This document shows positions 33,547 to 42,142 of a DNA stretch of 46,436 nucleotides, in pieces. The position numbers and the translations under genes are program-made. The stretch's first letter is position 1; the number at the start of each line of letters is the position of its first letter. Below the pieces are notes generated by a model, which searched no databases, had not been told where the DNA came from, and saw nothing but the letters and a program-made list of their open reading frames with translations. Source of the stretch: G963674665 sp964609625. GTDB lineage: Bacteria > Desulfobacterota > Desulfovibrionia > Desulfovibrionales > Desulfovibrionaceae. The stretch is taken from positions 1-46,436 of the forward strand of contig CAZSRS010000035.1 in the NCBI GenBank assembly GCA_964609625.1. Direction: 5' to 3'.

Positions 33547-35262
33547 ATGACGAATGAAAACACAGCAGAGCGCACCTGGTTTAAAAGCTACGACCCCAAT
33601 GTCCCCCGGCACATCAATTACGACGAAATCCCCCTCTTTGAACTGCTGGATCGCGCAGCCAAGGAGAATCCCAGACGCACCGCCATCGTCTTCCGCAACT
33701 GGAAGATCTCCTACGCCAAGCTCAAAAAACTGACCGAGATCGCGGCGGCCAATCTCCGCGCCCATGGCATTTCCCAGGGCGACCGCGTCTCCATCATGCT
33801 GCCCAACCTGCCCCAGACCATTATAACCTACTGGGCCGCGCTCAAGGCAGGGGCAGTGGTGGTCATGACCAACCCCCTGTACATGGAAAAGGAGCTGGTC
33901 CACCAGATCGCGGACTCGGGTGCCCGCTACATGATCACCCTGGACCACCTCTGGCCCAAACTCGATGCCCTGCAGGACAAACTGCACATCAAGAAGTATT
34001 TCATCACCAGCATCTCCGACTGCCTCTCCTTCCCCCTGAACAAGCTCTACCGCTTCAAGGCCAAGCGCGACGGCCTGAATCTGGACGTACCCTACGCCCA
34101 GGACAAAGGCGTCATCCGCTGGAGCACCTTGCTCAAGGGGCGGGAGAAAATCCGCATTGTGCCGCCCCACCCCAGGGAAGACCTGGCGCTGTTGCAATAC
34201 ACCGGCGGCACCACGGGCATCTCCAAAGGGGTCATGCTCACCCACTACAACCTCACCGTGAACGTGCAGCAGTGCTGCGCCATGCTGCACAGCCTGGGCA
34301 AGATGGGACGCAAGGAAAGCATGATGGGCCTGCTCCCCTATTTCCACGTTTATGGTCTCACGGTCTGCCTGAATTTCGCCACGGCCATCGGCGCCACCCT
34401 GATCCCCTTCCCCCGCTACGTGCCCAAGGACATGCTCCAGGGCATCAACAAGCTCAAGCCCACCATCTTTCCGGGTGCGCCCTCGGTCTACCTCTCCCTG
34501 ATGCAGCAAAAAGACATCGGCAACTACGACCTCTCCTCCATCGACTACTGCATCTCGGGCTCCGCGCCCATGCCCGTGGAAGGCATCAAGCGCTTCAAGG
34601 AACTGACCAACGCCGAGATCATCGAGGGCTACGGCCTCACCGAAGCCGCCCCGGTCACCCATCTCAACCCCCTGGAAGGCAAGCGCAAGCCCGGCTCCAT
34701 CGGCCTGCCCTTTCCAGACACGGACGTGCGCATCGTGGACATGGAACTCGGCACCGTGGAACTCCCACCGGGCAAGATCGGCGAGATGGTCATCAAGGGC
34801 CCCCAGGTCATGAAGGGCTACTGGAACCGCCCCGACGACACCGCCAGCACCCTGCGCAACGACTGGCTCTACACCGGCGATATCGCCTGCATGGACGAAG
34901 AGGGGTACTTCACCATCGTGGACCGCAAGAAAGACATGGTGCTCTGCGGCGGTTACAACGTCTACCCCCGCGAAATCGACGAGGTGCTGCACGAACACCC
35001 CAAGGTCAAGGAGGCCGTGGCCGTGGGCATCCCCCACCACTCCCGAGGCGAAATCCTCAAGGCCTACGTGGTGCCCGTGGACGGTGAAGAATTGGACAAG
35101 AGCGAGATCATCGCCTTCTGCCGCCAGAAACTCGCCAACTACAAGGTCCCCAAGCAGGTGGAGTTCCGCGCCTCCCTGCCCAAGAGCATCGTGGGCAAGG
35201 TGCTGCGGCGCGAACTACGCCTGGAAGAGGAGCAGAAGCTCGCCAAACGACATGGGAAGTAA
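33547..35262 (+). CDS. Long-chain fatty-acid-CoA ligase (FadD-type)
   Basis: 571-residue AMP-forming ligase that activates fatty acids to acyl-CoA. The P-loop YTGGTTGISKGVMLTHYN, the linker-region EGYGLTEAAPVTHLNPL, WLYTGDIACMDEEGYFTIVDRKKDMV and the C-terminal GKVLRREL are all present, including the ATP Asp of TGD, the hinge region and the catalytic Lys in the C-terminal GKVLRRE motif. The length fits FadD. No clear ribosome site precedes ATG 33547 apart from GAGG about 11 nt upstream. Chain-length preference is not readable. Confidence 0.92.
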   Translation: MTNENTAERTWFKSYDPNVPRHINYDEIPLFELLDRAAKENPRRTAIVFRNWKISYAKLKKLTEIAAANLRAHGISQGDRVSIMLPNLPQTIITYWAALKAGAVVVMTNPLYMEKELVHQIADSGARYMITLDHLWPKLDALQDKLHIKKYFITSISDCLSFPLNKLYRFKAKRDGLNLDVPYAQDKGVIRWSTLLKGREKIRIVPPHPREDLALLQYTGGTTGISKGVMLTHYNLTVNVQQCCAMLHSLGKMGRKESMMGLLPYFHVYGLTVCLNFATAIGATLIPFPRYVPKDMLQGINKLKPTIFPGAPSVYLSLMQQKDIGNYDLSSIDYCISGSAPMPVEGIKRFKELTNAEIIEGYGLTEAAPVTHLNPLEGKRKPGSIGLPFPDTDVRIVDMELGTVELPPGKIGEMVIKGPQVMKGYWNRPDDTASTLRNDWLYTGDIACMDEEGYFTIVDRKKDMVLCGGYNVYPREIDEVLHEHPKVKEAVAVGIPHHSRGEILKAYVVPVDGEELDKSEIIAFCRQKLANYKVPKQVEFRASLPKSIVGKVLRRELRLEEEQKLAKRHGK

Positions 35263-35408
35263 GCCGGGGGGCGGATGAGGACGGCGGGCAAGGGGGAGCA
35301 CACATCAGCCCTGGCCACGACAAACCTCCACCCAGCGCCGCAGGAAGTCTGGAACTCGGCGAGGTAATCCGATCACTCTCCGCGCATGGCCTGCCGCAGG
35401 ACCTGGGG

Positions 35409-36272
35409 CTACCCGCGGTAATCCAACACCGTGAACAGTGAGTGCCCGAGCAGCACCACGAAGAGCAATCCCCCGCCGATCAAGGTGTTCGTCGGCACGG
35501 CCTCGCCCACCACTGCCCAGACCAGCAAGGGCCCCAGCACCATCTCCAGGAGCATGATCATGTTCACCTCGGGCGCCGGAATATGGCGCGGCGCCCAAAA
35601 CAGCAGCGAGAACGACACCGGCAGTACCACCAGACAGAGCAAGGCCAGCATGGACGCCCCCCCTTCCGGAACAACCGGAACCCCGGCCAGCGGCAGGCTC
35701 ACCAGGGCCATGAGCACGCCGCCGAGCGCGATGGCGGGCAGCATGTCCACCTCCTGCTTGCGCCGCACCAGCCCGAAGCTCACGGCCATGCACATGGCCT
35801 GGAGCAGGGCCAGGAAATCCCCGAGAATGGTTGCCTGCTCGCCCCCCAATCCCCCAGCCACGATGAGGCCGATGCAGCCCATGGCCGCGAAGGCCGCCAG
35901 CCAGGTACGCAGGGGCAGATGCTCCCTGTTCACCAGCGAAGAGAACACGGCGCCGAAAACCGGCGCCGAGCTGATGATGGCCAGGGTGTTGGCCACGCTG
36001 GTCAGGTACAGGGAGGAGATGAAAAGCAGGGAACTGGCTGCGTAAAAAACGGCCGCGAGCACTCCGGTCTTGCCCACGGCCAGGAAGCTCTTCGCCACCT
36101 TGCCCCTGGACAGTACGGTCACCAGCACCGTCAGGACCAGGGCCATACCCGCACCGCGAAAGAACTGCAACGGCCACTGCGGCAGATCGAGCAACCGCAC
36201 CAGCAGCGTGTCCGGGCTGAGGATGACGACCCCGGCAACGGCCATGAGCACGCCCTTGAGCTGCGCGTTCAT
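35409..36272 (-). CDS. EamA/DMT-superfamily transporter
   Basis: 287-residue inner-membrane protein with about ten transmembrane segments arranged as two EamA repeats. The first begins GVLMAVAGVVILSPDTLLVRLL and includes FYAASSLLFISSLYLTSVANTLAIISSAPVFGAVFSSLV; the second ends EMVLGPLLVWAVVGEAVPTNTLIGGGLLFVVLLGHSL. Probably exports small metabolites; substrate unknown. The start at Met 36272 is the first that gives a compact N-terminus; a TTG-initiated extension to 36317 is possible and neither has a good ribosome site. Downstream of dxs on the same strand. Confidence 0.82.
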   Translation of the reverse strand: MNAQLKGVLMAVAGVVILSPDTLLVRLLDLPQWPLQFFRGAGMALVLTVLVTVLSRGKVAKSFLAVGKTGVLAAVFYAASSLLFISSLYLTSVANTLAIISSAPVFGAVFSSLVNREHLPLRTWLAAFAAMGCIGLIVAGGLGGEQATILGDFLALLQAMCMAVSFGLVRRKQEVDMLPAIALGGVLMALVSLPLAGVPVVPEGGASMLALLCLVVLPVSFSLLFWAPRHIPAPEVNMIMLLEMVLGPLLVWAVVGEAVPTNTLIGGGLLFVVLLGHSLFTVLDYRG

Positions 36273-36359
36273 GCAGGAGAAAGCCCGAAGTCCGACAGTC
36301 TGAGCAAGCCGCGGCAAAGGGATAGGGAATCAGCGCCTGGGATGTCTACGACCAACGCC

Positions 36360-38324
36360 CTACTCCGCCGGCTCCAACAGTTCCAGCATGGCCTTTCTGA
36401 TGCCAGTGCGGTCGATGCCCGTGAGTCGGCGCAACTCCTTCTGCGTGCCGTGCTCCACAAAGGCGTCGGGCAGGCCCAGGCGGCGGATGACCTTGCCCCC
36501 CTCGGCATCGGCCAACAGACCGTTGTCGGCCATGAACTCCAGCACCCCGGAGGAGAACCCGCCGGCCAGCACATTTTCCTCCAGCATCAGGATGCGATGG
36601 TGCGCCGCGATCAGCTCCCGCAACTGGGCCTCGGGCAATGGCTTCACGAACCGGGCGTTGCACACGCAGATGCCCATGCCATGCTCCCTGGCCAGTTCCT
36701 CGGCCACCACCAGGGCCGGCATGACCCGGCTGCCGATGGCCAGGACCAGAAGATCGCTCCCTTGCAAGAGCACCTCGGCTTGCCCCAGGGGCAGGGGCTC
36801 GGGATCGTCCGCCAGGGGCGCGCCCATGCCCACGCCGCGCGGATAGCGGATGGCCGTGGGGCCGTCGTGCCGCAGGGCAGTGACCAGCATGCGCTGCAAC
36901 TCGGCCTCGTCCTTGGGCGCCATGATGGTGATGTTCGGAATGTGCCGCAGAAAGGAGAGATCAAAGGCGCCGTGATGGGTGGGGCCGTCCTCGCCCACCA
37001 GGCCGCCGCGATCCAGGCAAAGGGTCACGGGCAGATTCTGCAGGCAGACGTCGTGCAGCACCTGATCATAGGAGCGCTGCAGGAACGTGGAATAGATGGC
37101 CACCACCGGCCTGTACCCCTGCACGGCCAGCCCACCGGCAAAGGTCACGGCGTGCTGCTCGCAGATGCCCACATCCACGAAACGCTCCGGAAAACGTTCG
37201 CCGAACGTGCTCAGGCCGGTACCCTCGGGCATGGCCGCTGTGATGGCCACGATCCGCGAGTCCTTCTCGGCCATGCGGCAGAGGGTGTCGCCAAAGACCT
37301 TGGTGTAGGACGGAAGCTCCACGTCGGTGCGATACTTCCTCGCAGCGCCGGTCTCGGGCTCGAAGGAGCCTACCCCGTGGAAATAGGTGGGATTTTCCTC
37401 GGCCGGGGGATAACCCTTGCCCTTTTTCGTGAGCACGTGCACCAGCACGGGCGCCTCGATGGACTTGACCATATTGAAGACGTCCATGAGTTCTTCGAGG
37501 TCGTGCCCATCGATGGGGCCGAGATAGTTGAATTTCAAGGCTTCGAAGAGCATACCGGGCGTGAAGAAACCCTTGAACGAACTCTCGAAGCGGCGCATGT
37601 ACCCGGCCAGATTGTCGCCCACGCTCGGCAGCTGCTTGATCAGGTTCTCGCTCTCCTTCTTGAAGCGCCGCAGCCACCCCTTGGCCAGGCTGCGGGACAG
37701 AAAGGACGACAGGGCGCCAACGTTCCTGGAGATGGACATCTCGTTGTCGTTGAGTACCACGATGAGGTCGCGCCCCATGTGCCCGGCCTGGTTCAGGCCC
37801 TCGAAGGCAAGACCCGCGGTCATGCTGCCGTCGCCGATCACGGCCAGGACCTTGTTGCGCTCCTTGGCCAGATCGCGGGCCATAGCCATGCCCAGGGCCG
37901 CAGAGATGGACGTGGAGGAGTGCCCCACGCCGAAGTGGTCGAAGGGGCTCTCGCTACGCTTGGGAAAACCGCTGATGCCGCCGAGGGTGCGCAGGGAGTG
38001 GAAGCGCTCCAATCGCCCCGTGAGCAGCTTGTACACGTAGGCCTGGTGTCCCACGTCCCAGACGATTCTGTCCCGCGCCGGATCGAAGCAGGAAAGCAGG
38101 GCGATGGTCAACTCCACCACTCCCAAGGAGGGGGCGAGGTGGCCGCCGTTCCGGGATACGGTTGCTATTATGCGCTGCCGCAGATCACCGGCCAGGGCGA
38201 TCTTCTGCTCCAGGCTGCTGGAGGCGAGTTCCACATAGGTCTGGATGGTGGACAAGGAGGCATCTTGCGGTGAGACGCTTTGTTTCTCCAACTCCTCGGT
38301 CGATAGGATTTTCTTGTCTGGCAT
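36360..38324 (-). CDS. dxs: 1-deoxy-D-xylulose-5-phosphate synthase
   Basis: Thiamine-diphosphate enzyme joining pyruvate and glyceraldehyde-3-phosphate, the first step of the MEP isoprenoid pathway, also feeding thiamine and pyridoxal. Motifs include WDVGHQAYVYKLLTG, VGHSSTSISAALG, the ThDP site GDGSMTAG...NDNEMSIS, the catalytic Glu in GICEQHAVTFAGG, and DRGGLVGEDGPTHHG. With Met 38324 it has 654 residues, close to the family's 620-640. An upstream Met (38435) would add 37 low-complexity residues and the frame is open to 38495; the 191-bp gap to ispA in an otherwise tight operon makes a longer N-terminus possible. Confidence 0.95.
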   Translation of the reverse strand: MPDKKILSTEELEKQSVSPQDASLSTIQTYVELASSSLEQKIALAGDLRQRIIATVSRNGGHLAPSLGVVELTIALLSCFDPARDRIVWDVGHQAYVYKLLTGRLERFHSLRTLGGISGFPKRSESPFDHFGVGHSSTSISAALGMAMARDLAKERNKVLAVIGDGSMTAGLAFEGLNQAGHMGRDLIVVLNDNEMSISRNVGALSSFLSRSLAKGWLRRFKKESENLIKQLPSVGDNLAGYMRRFESSFKGFFTPGMLFEALKFNYLGPIDGHDLEELMDVFNMVKSIEAPVLVHVLTKKGKGYPPAEENPTYFHGVGSFEPETGAARKYRTDVELPSYTKVFGDTLCRMAEKDSRIVAITAAMPEGTGLSTFGERFPERFVDVGICEQHAVTFAGGLAVQGYRPVVAIYSTFLQRSYDQVLHDVCLQNLPVTLCLDRGGLVGEDGPTHHGAFDLSFLRHIPNITIMAPKDEAELQRMLVTALRHDGPTAIRYPRGVGMGAPLADDPEPLPLGQAEVLLQGSDLLVLAIGSRVMPALVVAEELAREHGMGICVCNARFVKPLPEAQLRELIAAHHRILMLEENVLAGGFSSGVLEFMADNGLLADAEGGKVIRRLGLPDAFVEHGTQKELRRLTGIDRTGIRKAMLELLEPAE

Positions 38325-38515
38325 TGGGGAATCTCTAAGCTCGAGGCCGGGCTTGCGCCGTCCCTCTCCGGTTTTCGTTCCGGGCGGGACTGCGGAGAGC
38401 TTGGGCGGGCTGATTGAATGCTTTTTCTGATCCATGGAACCGCCATCTGTACCCAAAGACAGCGCCATGGGCAATGCTTGCACGATTCGGCACAAGCCAA
38501 TGCAGCATACGCCGC

Positions 38516-39427
38516 TCAGCAGATGCGGTCCACCACGAACTGCGCAAGCCTGACTAAAAATGCGGCGTCTTCGCCGGCCAATCCACGCAGGGCTGCCACT
38601 GCCTCGTCCACGTGCTCCTGGGCCAGGACGCGGCTCTGTTCTATGCCCATGAGGCTGGGGTAGGTCGTCTTGCCCTGCCCCTCGTCGCTGCCCACGGGCT
38701 TACCCAGATCCTTTTCATCGCCCACCACGTCAAGGATGTCGTCCACGATCTGAAACGCGGCACCCACGTTTTGTCCGTAATAGCGCAACTGCTCCACCTC
38801 TTCCCTGTCGGCGCCGGCCAGGATGGCGCCGCTCACGCAGGAGCAGGTGATCAGCGCCCCTGTCTTGCGGGCGTGCATATCCCTGAGTTGCGCCAGGGGC
38901 ACGTGCCCCTTGCCGGTGTAAAGCATATCCAGGGCCTGCCCCCCCACCATGCCGGCGGCGCCGGCGGCCCGGGCCACCTCGGCCAGGGCGGGCAGTACAC
39001 GCCCGGCGCCCAGGTCGGCAGCTGTAGAGGCCATGAACACGAAGGCCTCGGTGAGCAGGCCGTCGCCAGCCAAAAGAGCCATGGCCTCGCCAAACTGCTT
39101 GTGGTTCGAGGGCTTGCCCCGCCGCAGGTCGTCGTTGTCCATGGACGGGAGGTCGTCATGCACCAGAGAGTAGGTGTGGATCATCTCCAGGGCGCAGGCA
39201 AAGGGCAGGGCTTTGTCCCGTTCCAGGCCGAACAACCCACCGGCCGTGAGACAAAGCACGGGGCGCAGCCGCTTGCCCCCGGCCGTGAGGCTGTACTCCA
39301 TGGCCTGCAACAGTTCGCAGGGATAGTGCCGCCCCTTGAGACAGCCGCGCAGGTACTCGGCCACGGGCTCGGCCCGTCTGGCCAATTCCTCTTTCACCGT
39401 CAAGCCGTTGTGGTCCTTGGTCGCCAT
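38516..39427 (-). CDS. ispA: Polyprenyl (farnesyl/geranyl) diphosphate synthase
   Basis: 303-residue trans-prenyltransferase condensing IPP with allylic diphosphates. First Asp-rich motif DDLPSMDNDDLRRG, second DDILDVVGD, plus GGKRLRPVLC and KTGALI are present. The spacing upstream of the first Asp motif fits FPP/GPP-type IspA. Start Met 39427 lies 8 nt after GGGGAG; a GTG three codons upstream (39436) overlaps the xseB stop and is a possible alternative. It is located between xseB and dxs, as in many bacteria. Confidence 0.94.
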   Translation of the reverse strand: MATKDHNGLTVKEELARRAEPVAEYLRGCLKGRHYPCELLQAMEYSLTAGGKRLRPVLCLTAGGLFGLERDKALPFACALEMIHTYSLVHDDLPSMDNDDLRRGKPSNHKQFGEAMALLAGDGLLTEAFVFMASTAADLGAGRVLPALAEVARAAGAAGMVGGQALDMLYTGKGHVPLAQLRDMHARKTGALITCSCVSGAILAGADREEVEQLRYYGQNVGAAFQIVDDILDVVGDEKDLGKPVGSDEGQGKTTYPSLMGIEQSRVLAQEHVDEAVAALRGLAGEDAAFLVRLAQFVVDRIC

Positions 39428-39432
39428 ATGCT

Positions 39433-39678
39433 TCACTCCCCGCCCTGCTCTTGGAGGTATTTGTCATCCGGAACAAGAGGCGCGGGGCCGTCCGCGCCGC
39501 GTAGCGTGACGTCGTACCTGGCCTTTTCCAACTGCTCCCTGCATTGCCGCACCAGGCTCACGCCTTCCTTGTACAGCTCCATGCTCTGCTCCAGGGGCGC
39601 GTCCTCGCGCTCCAAGGCTTCCACGATCTGCTCCAGGCGCTGCATGCGCGTGGCGAAATCTTCCTTTTTCCTGGCCAT
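39433..39678 (-). CDS. xseB: Exodeoxyribonuclease VII small subunit
   Basis: 81-residue helical protein starting MARKKEDFATRMQRLEQIVEALE, with SMELYKEGVSLVRQCREQLEKA, the standard XseB coiled helices that wrap the XseA subunit. ATG 39678 follows GGAAGGAA, so the frame's longer form to 39732 is not used. Length (81) is standard. It lies between the M23 peptidase gene and ispA. Confidence 0.94.
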   Translation of the reverse strand: MARKKEDFATRMQRLEQIVEALEREDAPLEQSMELYKEGVSLVRQCREQLEKARYDVTLRGADGPAPLVPDDKYLQEQGGE

Positions 39679-39756
39679 GTTTCCTTCCATAAGTGTTGCA
39701 CAACAGTCATTCGTCCTGGGAATGCCTAGCACAACCGCCCCCAGCGGGACAATCCC

Positions 39757-40665
39757 TCAGGGATCCTCTGGGCACGCCCCCAAGAACAGGAGCATGGGGT
39801 CCACAAGCTGGCCCAGGACGCTGAGGCCGAAATGGACGTGCGGGCCCGTGACGCGTCCCGTGGCGCCGGCATGGCCGATCACGCCGCCGGCCTCCACCAT
39901 GCTGCCGGGGTCCACCAGCAACCTGGAAAGATGAAAATACATGCTGACAACGCCCTGGCCGTGGTCCAGGTATACGGCCTTGCCCGAGTAGAAGTGCTCA
40001 TCGGCGAGGATCACCCTGCCCCTGGAAAAAGCGCGCACCGGCTCCCCTTCCTGGGCGTCGAAGTCCACACCGTTATGCGGGGAGCGTGGCCGGTCGTTGA
40101 AAAACCTGCGTAAGCCAAAGACACTGGTGATGCGCCCCGGCACGGGGCGCACAAAGGGGCACTGCCAGAATCGTTGTTCGTTTACCACGTTTTTGGCTGC
40201 CGTCACCGCCCTGCCCTCGCGCCTGATTCGCTCCTGGTCGCTCTTGGACAAGGCTGAGAAGCGACTGCTCACCGTGAGCCGCTCCTCTGGAAAACTCTTG
40301 CCAATGCGGCGGATGCCGTGGCTGAAGGTCGTCTCCTCCACCCCGTGCACACTGGCGCTCCGCACCACCACCCGCAACTCGAAACGTGAACCCTTGAGTC
40401 GCTCGCGCAGACTCAGGCCGAGCAAGGCCGTGGCCGAGTAGCCGCCTCGATGGTGGTACTGCGTAAGGACGACCTCCTTGCCCAGCCAGTGCGCCCGCAC
40501 GGACAGCATGGGCCTCGGCGAATAGACCGTGGCGAAAAAGGGCTCGCCTTCGGCCACCCCTTCCGGGCACTCCAGCCGCGGTACCGCTTCCTGGGCCGCG
40601 GCGCCTCCCGGCAGTACGGCACACAACAGCCCCAAACAGATCCAGACCGCGAGGCTGCCGCGCAT
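39757..40665 (-). CDS. M23-family peptidoglycan peptidase
   Basis: 302 residues with an N-terminal signal peptide (hydrophobic 5-22, AAAQ cleavage region), so it acts in the periplasm. The N-terminal part is beta-rich (about 30-130). The C-terminal LytM domain has zinc motif HNGVDFDAQEGEPV and HVHFGLSVLG, so it keeps the HxxxD and HxH ligands and looks catalytically competent. It sits 12 bp after xseA and before xseB, splitting the two exonuclease VII genes. Confidence 0.92.
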   Translation of the reverse strand: MRGSLAVWICLGLLCAVLPGGAAAQEAVPRLECPEGVAEGEPFFATVYSPRPMLSVRAHWLGKEVVLTQYHHRGGYSATALLGLSLRERLKGSRFELRVVVRSASVHGVEETTFSHGIRRIGKSFPEERLTVSSRFSALSKSDQERIRREGRAVTAAKNVVNEQRFWQCPFVRPVPGRITSVFGLRRFFNDRPRSPHNGVDFDAQEGEPVRAFSRGRVILADEHFYSGKAVYLDHGQGVVSMYFHLSRLLVDPGSMVEAGGVIGHAGATGRVTGPHVHFGLSVLGQLVDPMLLFLGACPEDP

Positions 40666-40677
40666 CAGTACCTGGCC

Positions 40678-42117
40678 TCACTCGCTGGTCCCTGGCCGCA
40701 CGTCCCTGACCTCGACGCCGAGCACCCCGTCCCGCAGGGAGATGTCCAGCAGGTCGCCCGGCGCCGCATCACGCACGCGACGCAGCCGGCGGCCGCTTTC
40801 ACGCTCCCGCACCAGGGCGTAACCACGGGCCAGGGGGCGTTCAGGGTCCAGTGCGTCCAGCGATAGACCGAGCCTGTCGAGGCATGCGCCGGCGCGCTCC
40901 AGGCGACGCTCCACTGCCTGGCCGAGCCTGGCTTCCAGGTTATCCAGATCACGCCCCAGGATCGAAAAACGTTCGGAACCAAAGGCCCGCGCCAAGCGGT
41001 TCTCCAACTCTGCCAGTCGGGTCTGGCCCTGGCGCAGCCGCCAGGCCTGGGCGCGCTCCAGCCGCTGGGTCAGGCCGGCGAAACGCTCCGCCGCGCGCTC
41101 AAGCCGTTGCGCCGGAGAGAACCAAACCAGAGCCCTGGCACAATGCTCCAGCCGGGCCGCAGCCTGTTCTAGCTTTCGGGTCAAGGACCGAATCAGCGCG
41201 GTCTCGCCCCGGTCCAGGGTCTGCTCCAGGGTCTCGCGCTCCTCGAAAAGCAACTGCGCCGCATGACTGGGAGTGGCGGCGCGCAGGTCCGCGATCATGT
41301 CCGCGATGCTGGTGTCCACCTCGTGGCCGATGCCCGCGAGCACAGGCAGCCGCGAGGTATACACGGCCTCGGCCACGGGCGCGGTGTTGAAGGCCCAGAG
41401 GTCCTCCAGAGAACCGCCCCCCCGGATGAGCACCAGCACTTCGCCCCAGGCATCGGCATTGGCCAGTTCCATGGCCTGGGCGATCCGCGCCGGGGCTTCC
41501 TCGCCCTGCACCAGGGTGGGGTAGATGCGCACCTCGCCCCCAAGGCCGCGCTCGGCGGTCAGGCGCAGGAAGTCGCGCACGGCGGCGCTGCCTGGGGCGG
41601 AGACCACGGCCACCCGCACTGGGTTGCGCGGCACGGGGCGCTTACGCTCCTGGGCGAACCAGCCCTTTTCCGCATAGCCGCGCTTAAGCGCCTCGAACTC
41701 CAGGTACAGCCGCCCCAACCCCACGTCCTGGACCATCTCGGCGATGAGCTGATACTGCCCGCGCGGGGGGTAGACCGAGATGCGCCCCCCGCAGAGCACC
41801 TCCTGGCCGTTCTCCAGCCTTTCTGCCGCATTCCCTGTCGCATACAGTTCCGGGTCGAAGACCTCGCCCGTGAGCGGGTCGAAACCGTCCCGCGTCAGGC
41901 CCTGCGTAGGACTGCCCCCCTTGCCCCGCGCCTGGCTGGCCTTGAACCAGACCACGTTGACCAGAGCGTTCTCGTCCTTGAGACTGAAGTAGACATGTCC
42001 CGAGCCGGGGCGCGCCAGGTTCGAGACCTGCCCCCTGACCCAGAGAAAGGGAAAAGCCTGCTCCAGATTGTTCTTGATCAGCGCGGTGAGCGCGGTGACG
42101 GAATAGATGTCTGCCAT
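40678..42117 (-). CDS. xseA: Exodeoxyribonuclease VII large subunit
   Basis: 479 residues. The N-terminal OB fold begins YSVTALTALIKNNLEQAFPFLWVRGQVSN and includes GHVYFSLKDENA; the catalytic domain has DVGLGRLYLEFEALK, VAVVSAPGSAAVRDFLR, IRGGGSLEDLWAFN and GIGHEVDTSIADMIADLRAATPSHAAQL. A long coiled-coil region (about 300-430) follows, then the C-terminal PLARGYALV segment. It degrades single-stranded DNA with XseB. ATG 42117 has CAGGGA upstream; the longer frame is not used. It is 25 bp after proS. Confidence 0.96.
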   Translation of the reverse strand: MADIYSVTALTALIKNNLEQAFPFLWVRGQVSNLARPGSGHVYFSLKDENALVNVVWFKASQARGKGGSPTQGLTRDGFDPLTGEVFDPELYATGNAAERLENGQEVLCGGRISVYPPRGQYQLIAEMVQDVGLGRLYLEFEALKRGYAEKGWFAQERKRPVPRNPVRVAVVSAPGSAAVRDFLRLTAERGLGGEVRIYPTLVQGEEAPARIAQAMELANADAWGEVLVLIRGGGSLEDLWAFNTAPVAEAVYTSRLPVLAGIGHEVDTSIADMIADLRAATPSHAAQLLFEERETLEQTLDRGETALIRSLTRKLEQAAARLEHCARALVWFSPAQRLERAAERFAGLTQRLERAQAWRLRQGQTRLAELENRLARAFGSERFSILGRDLDNLEARLGQAVERRLERAGACLDRLGLSLDALDPERPLARGYALVRERESGRRLRRVRDAAPGDLLDISLRDGVLGVEVRDVRPGTSE

Positions 42118-42142
42118 GTCCCTGTAGTCGGCGCCCTTGTGC

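Noticed and set aside
35442..38273. 943-codon plus-strand open frame opposite the EamA gene and dxs
   Set aside because: Gln/His/Gly-rich shadow of two well-supported minus-strand genes; no domain similarity.
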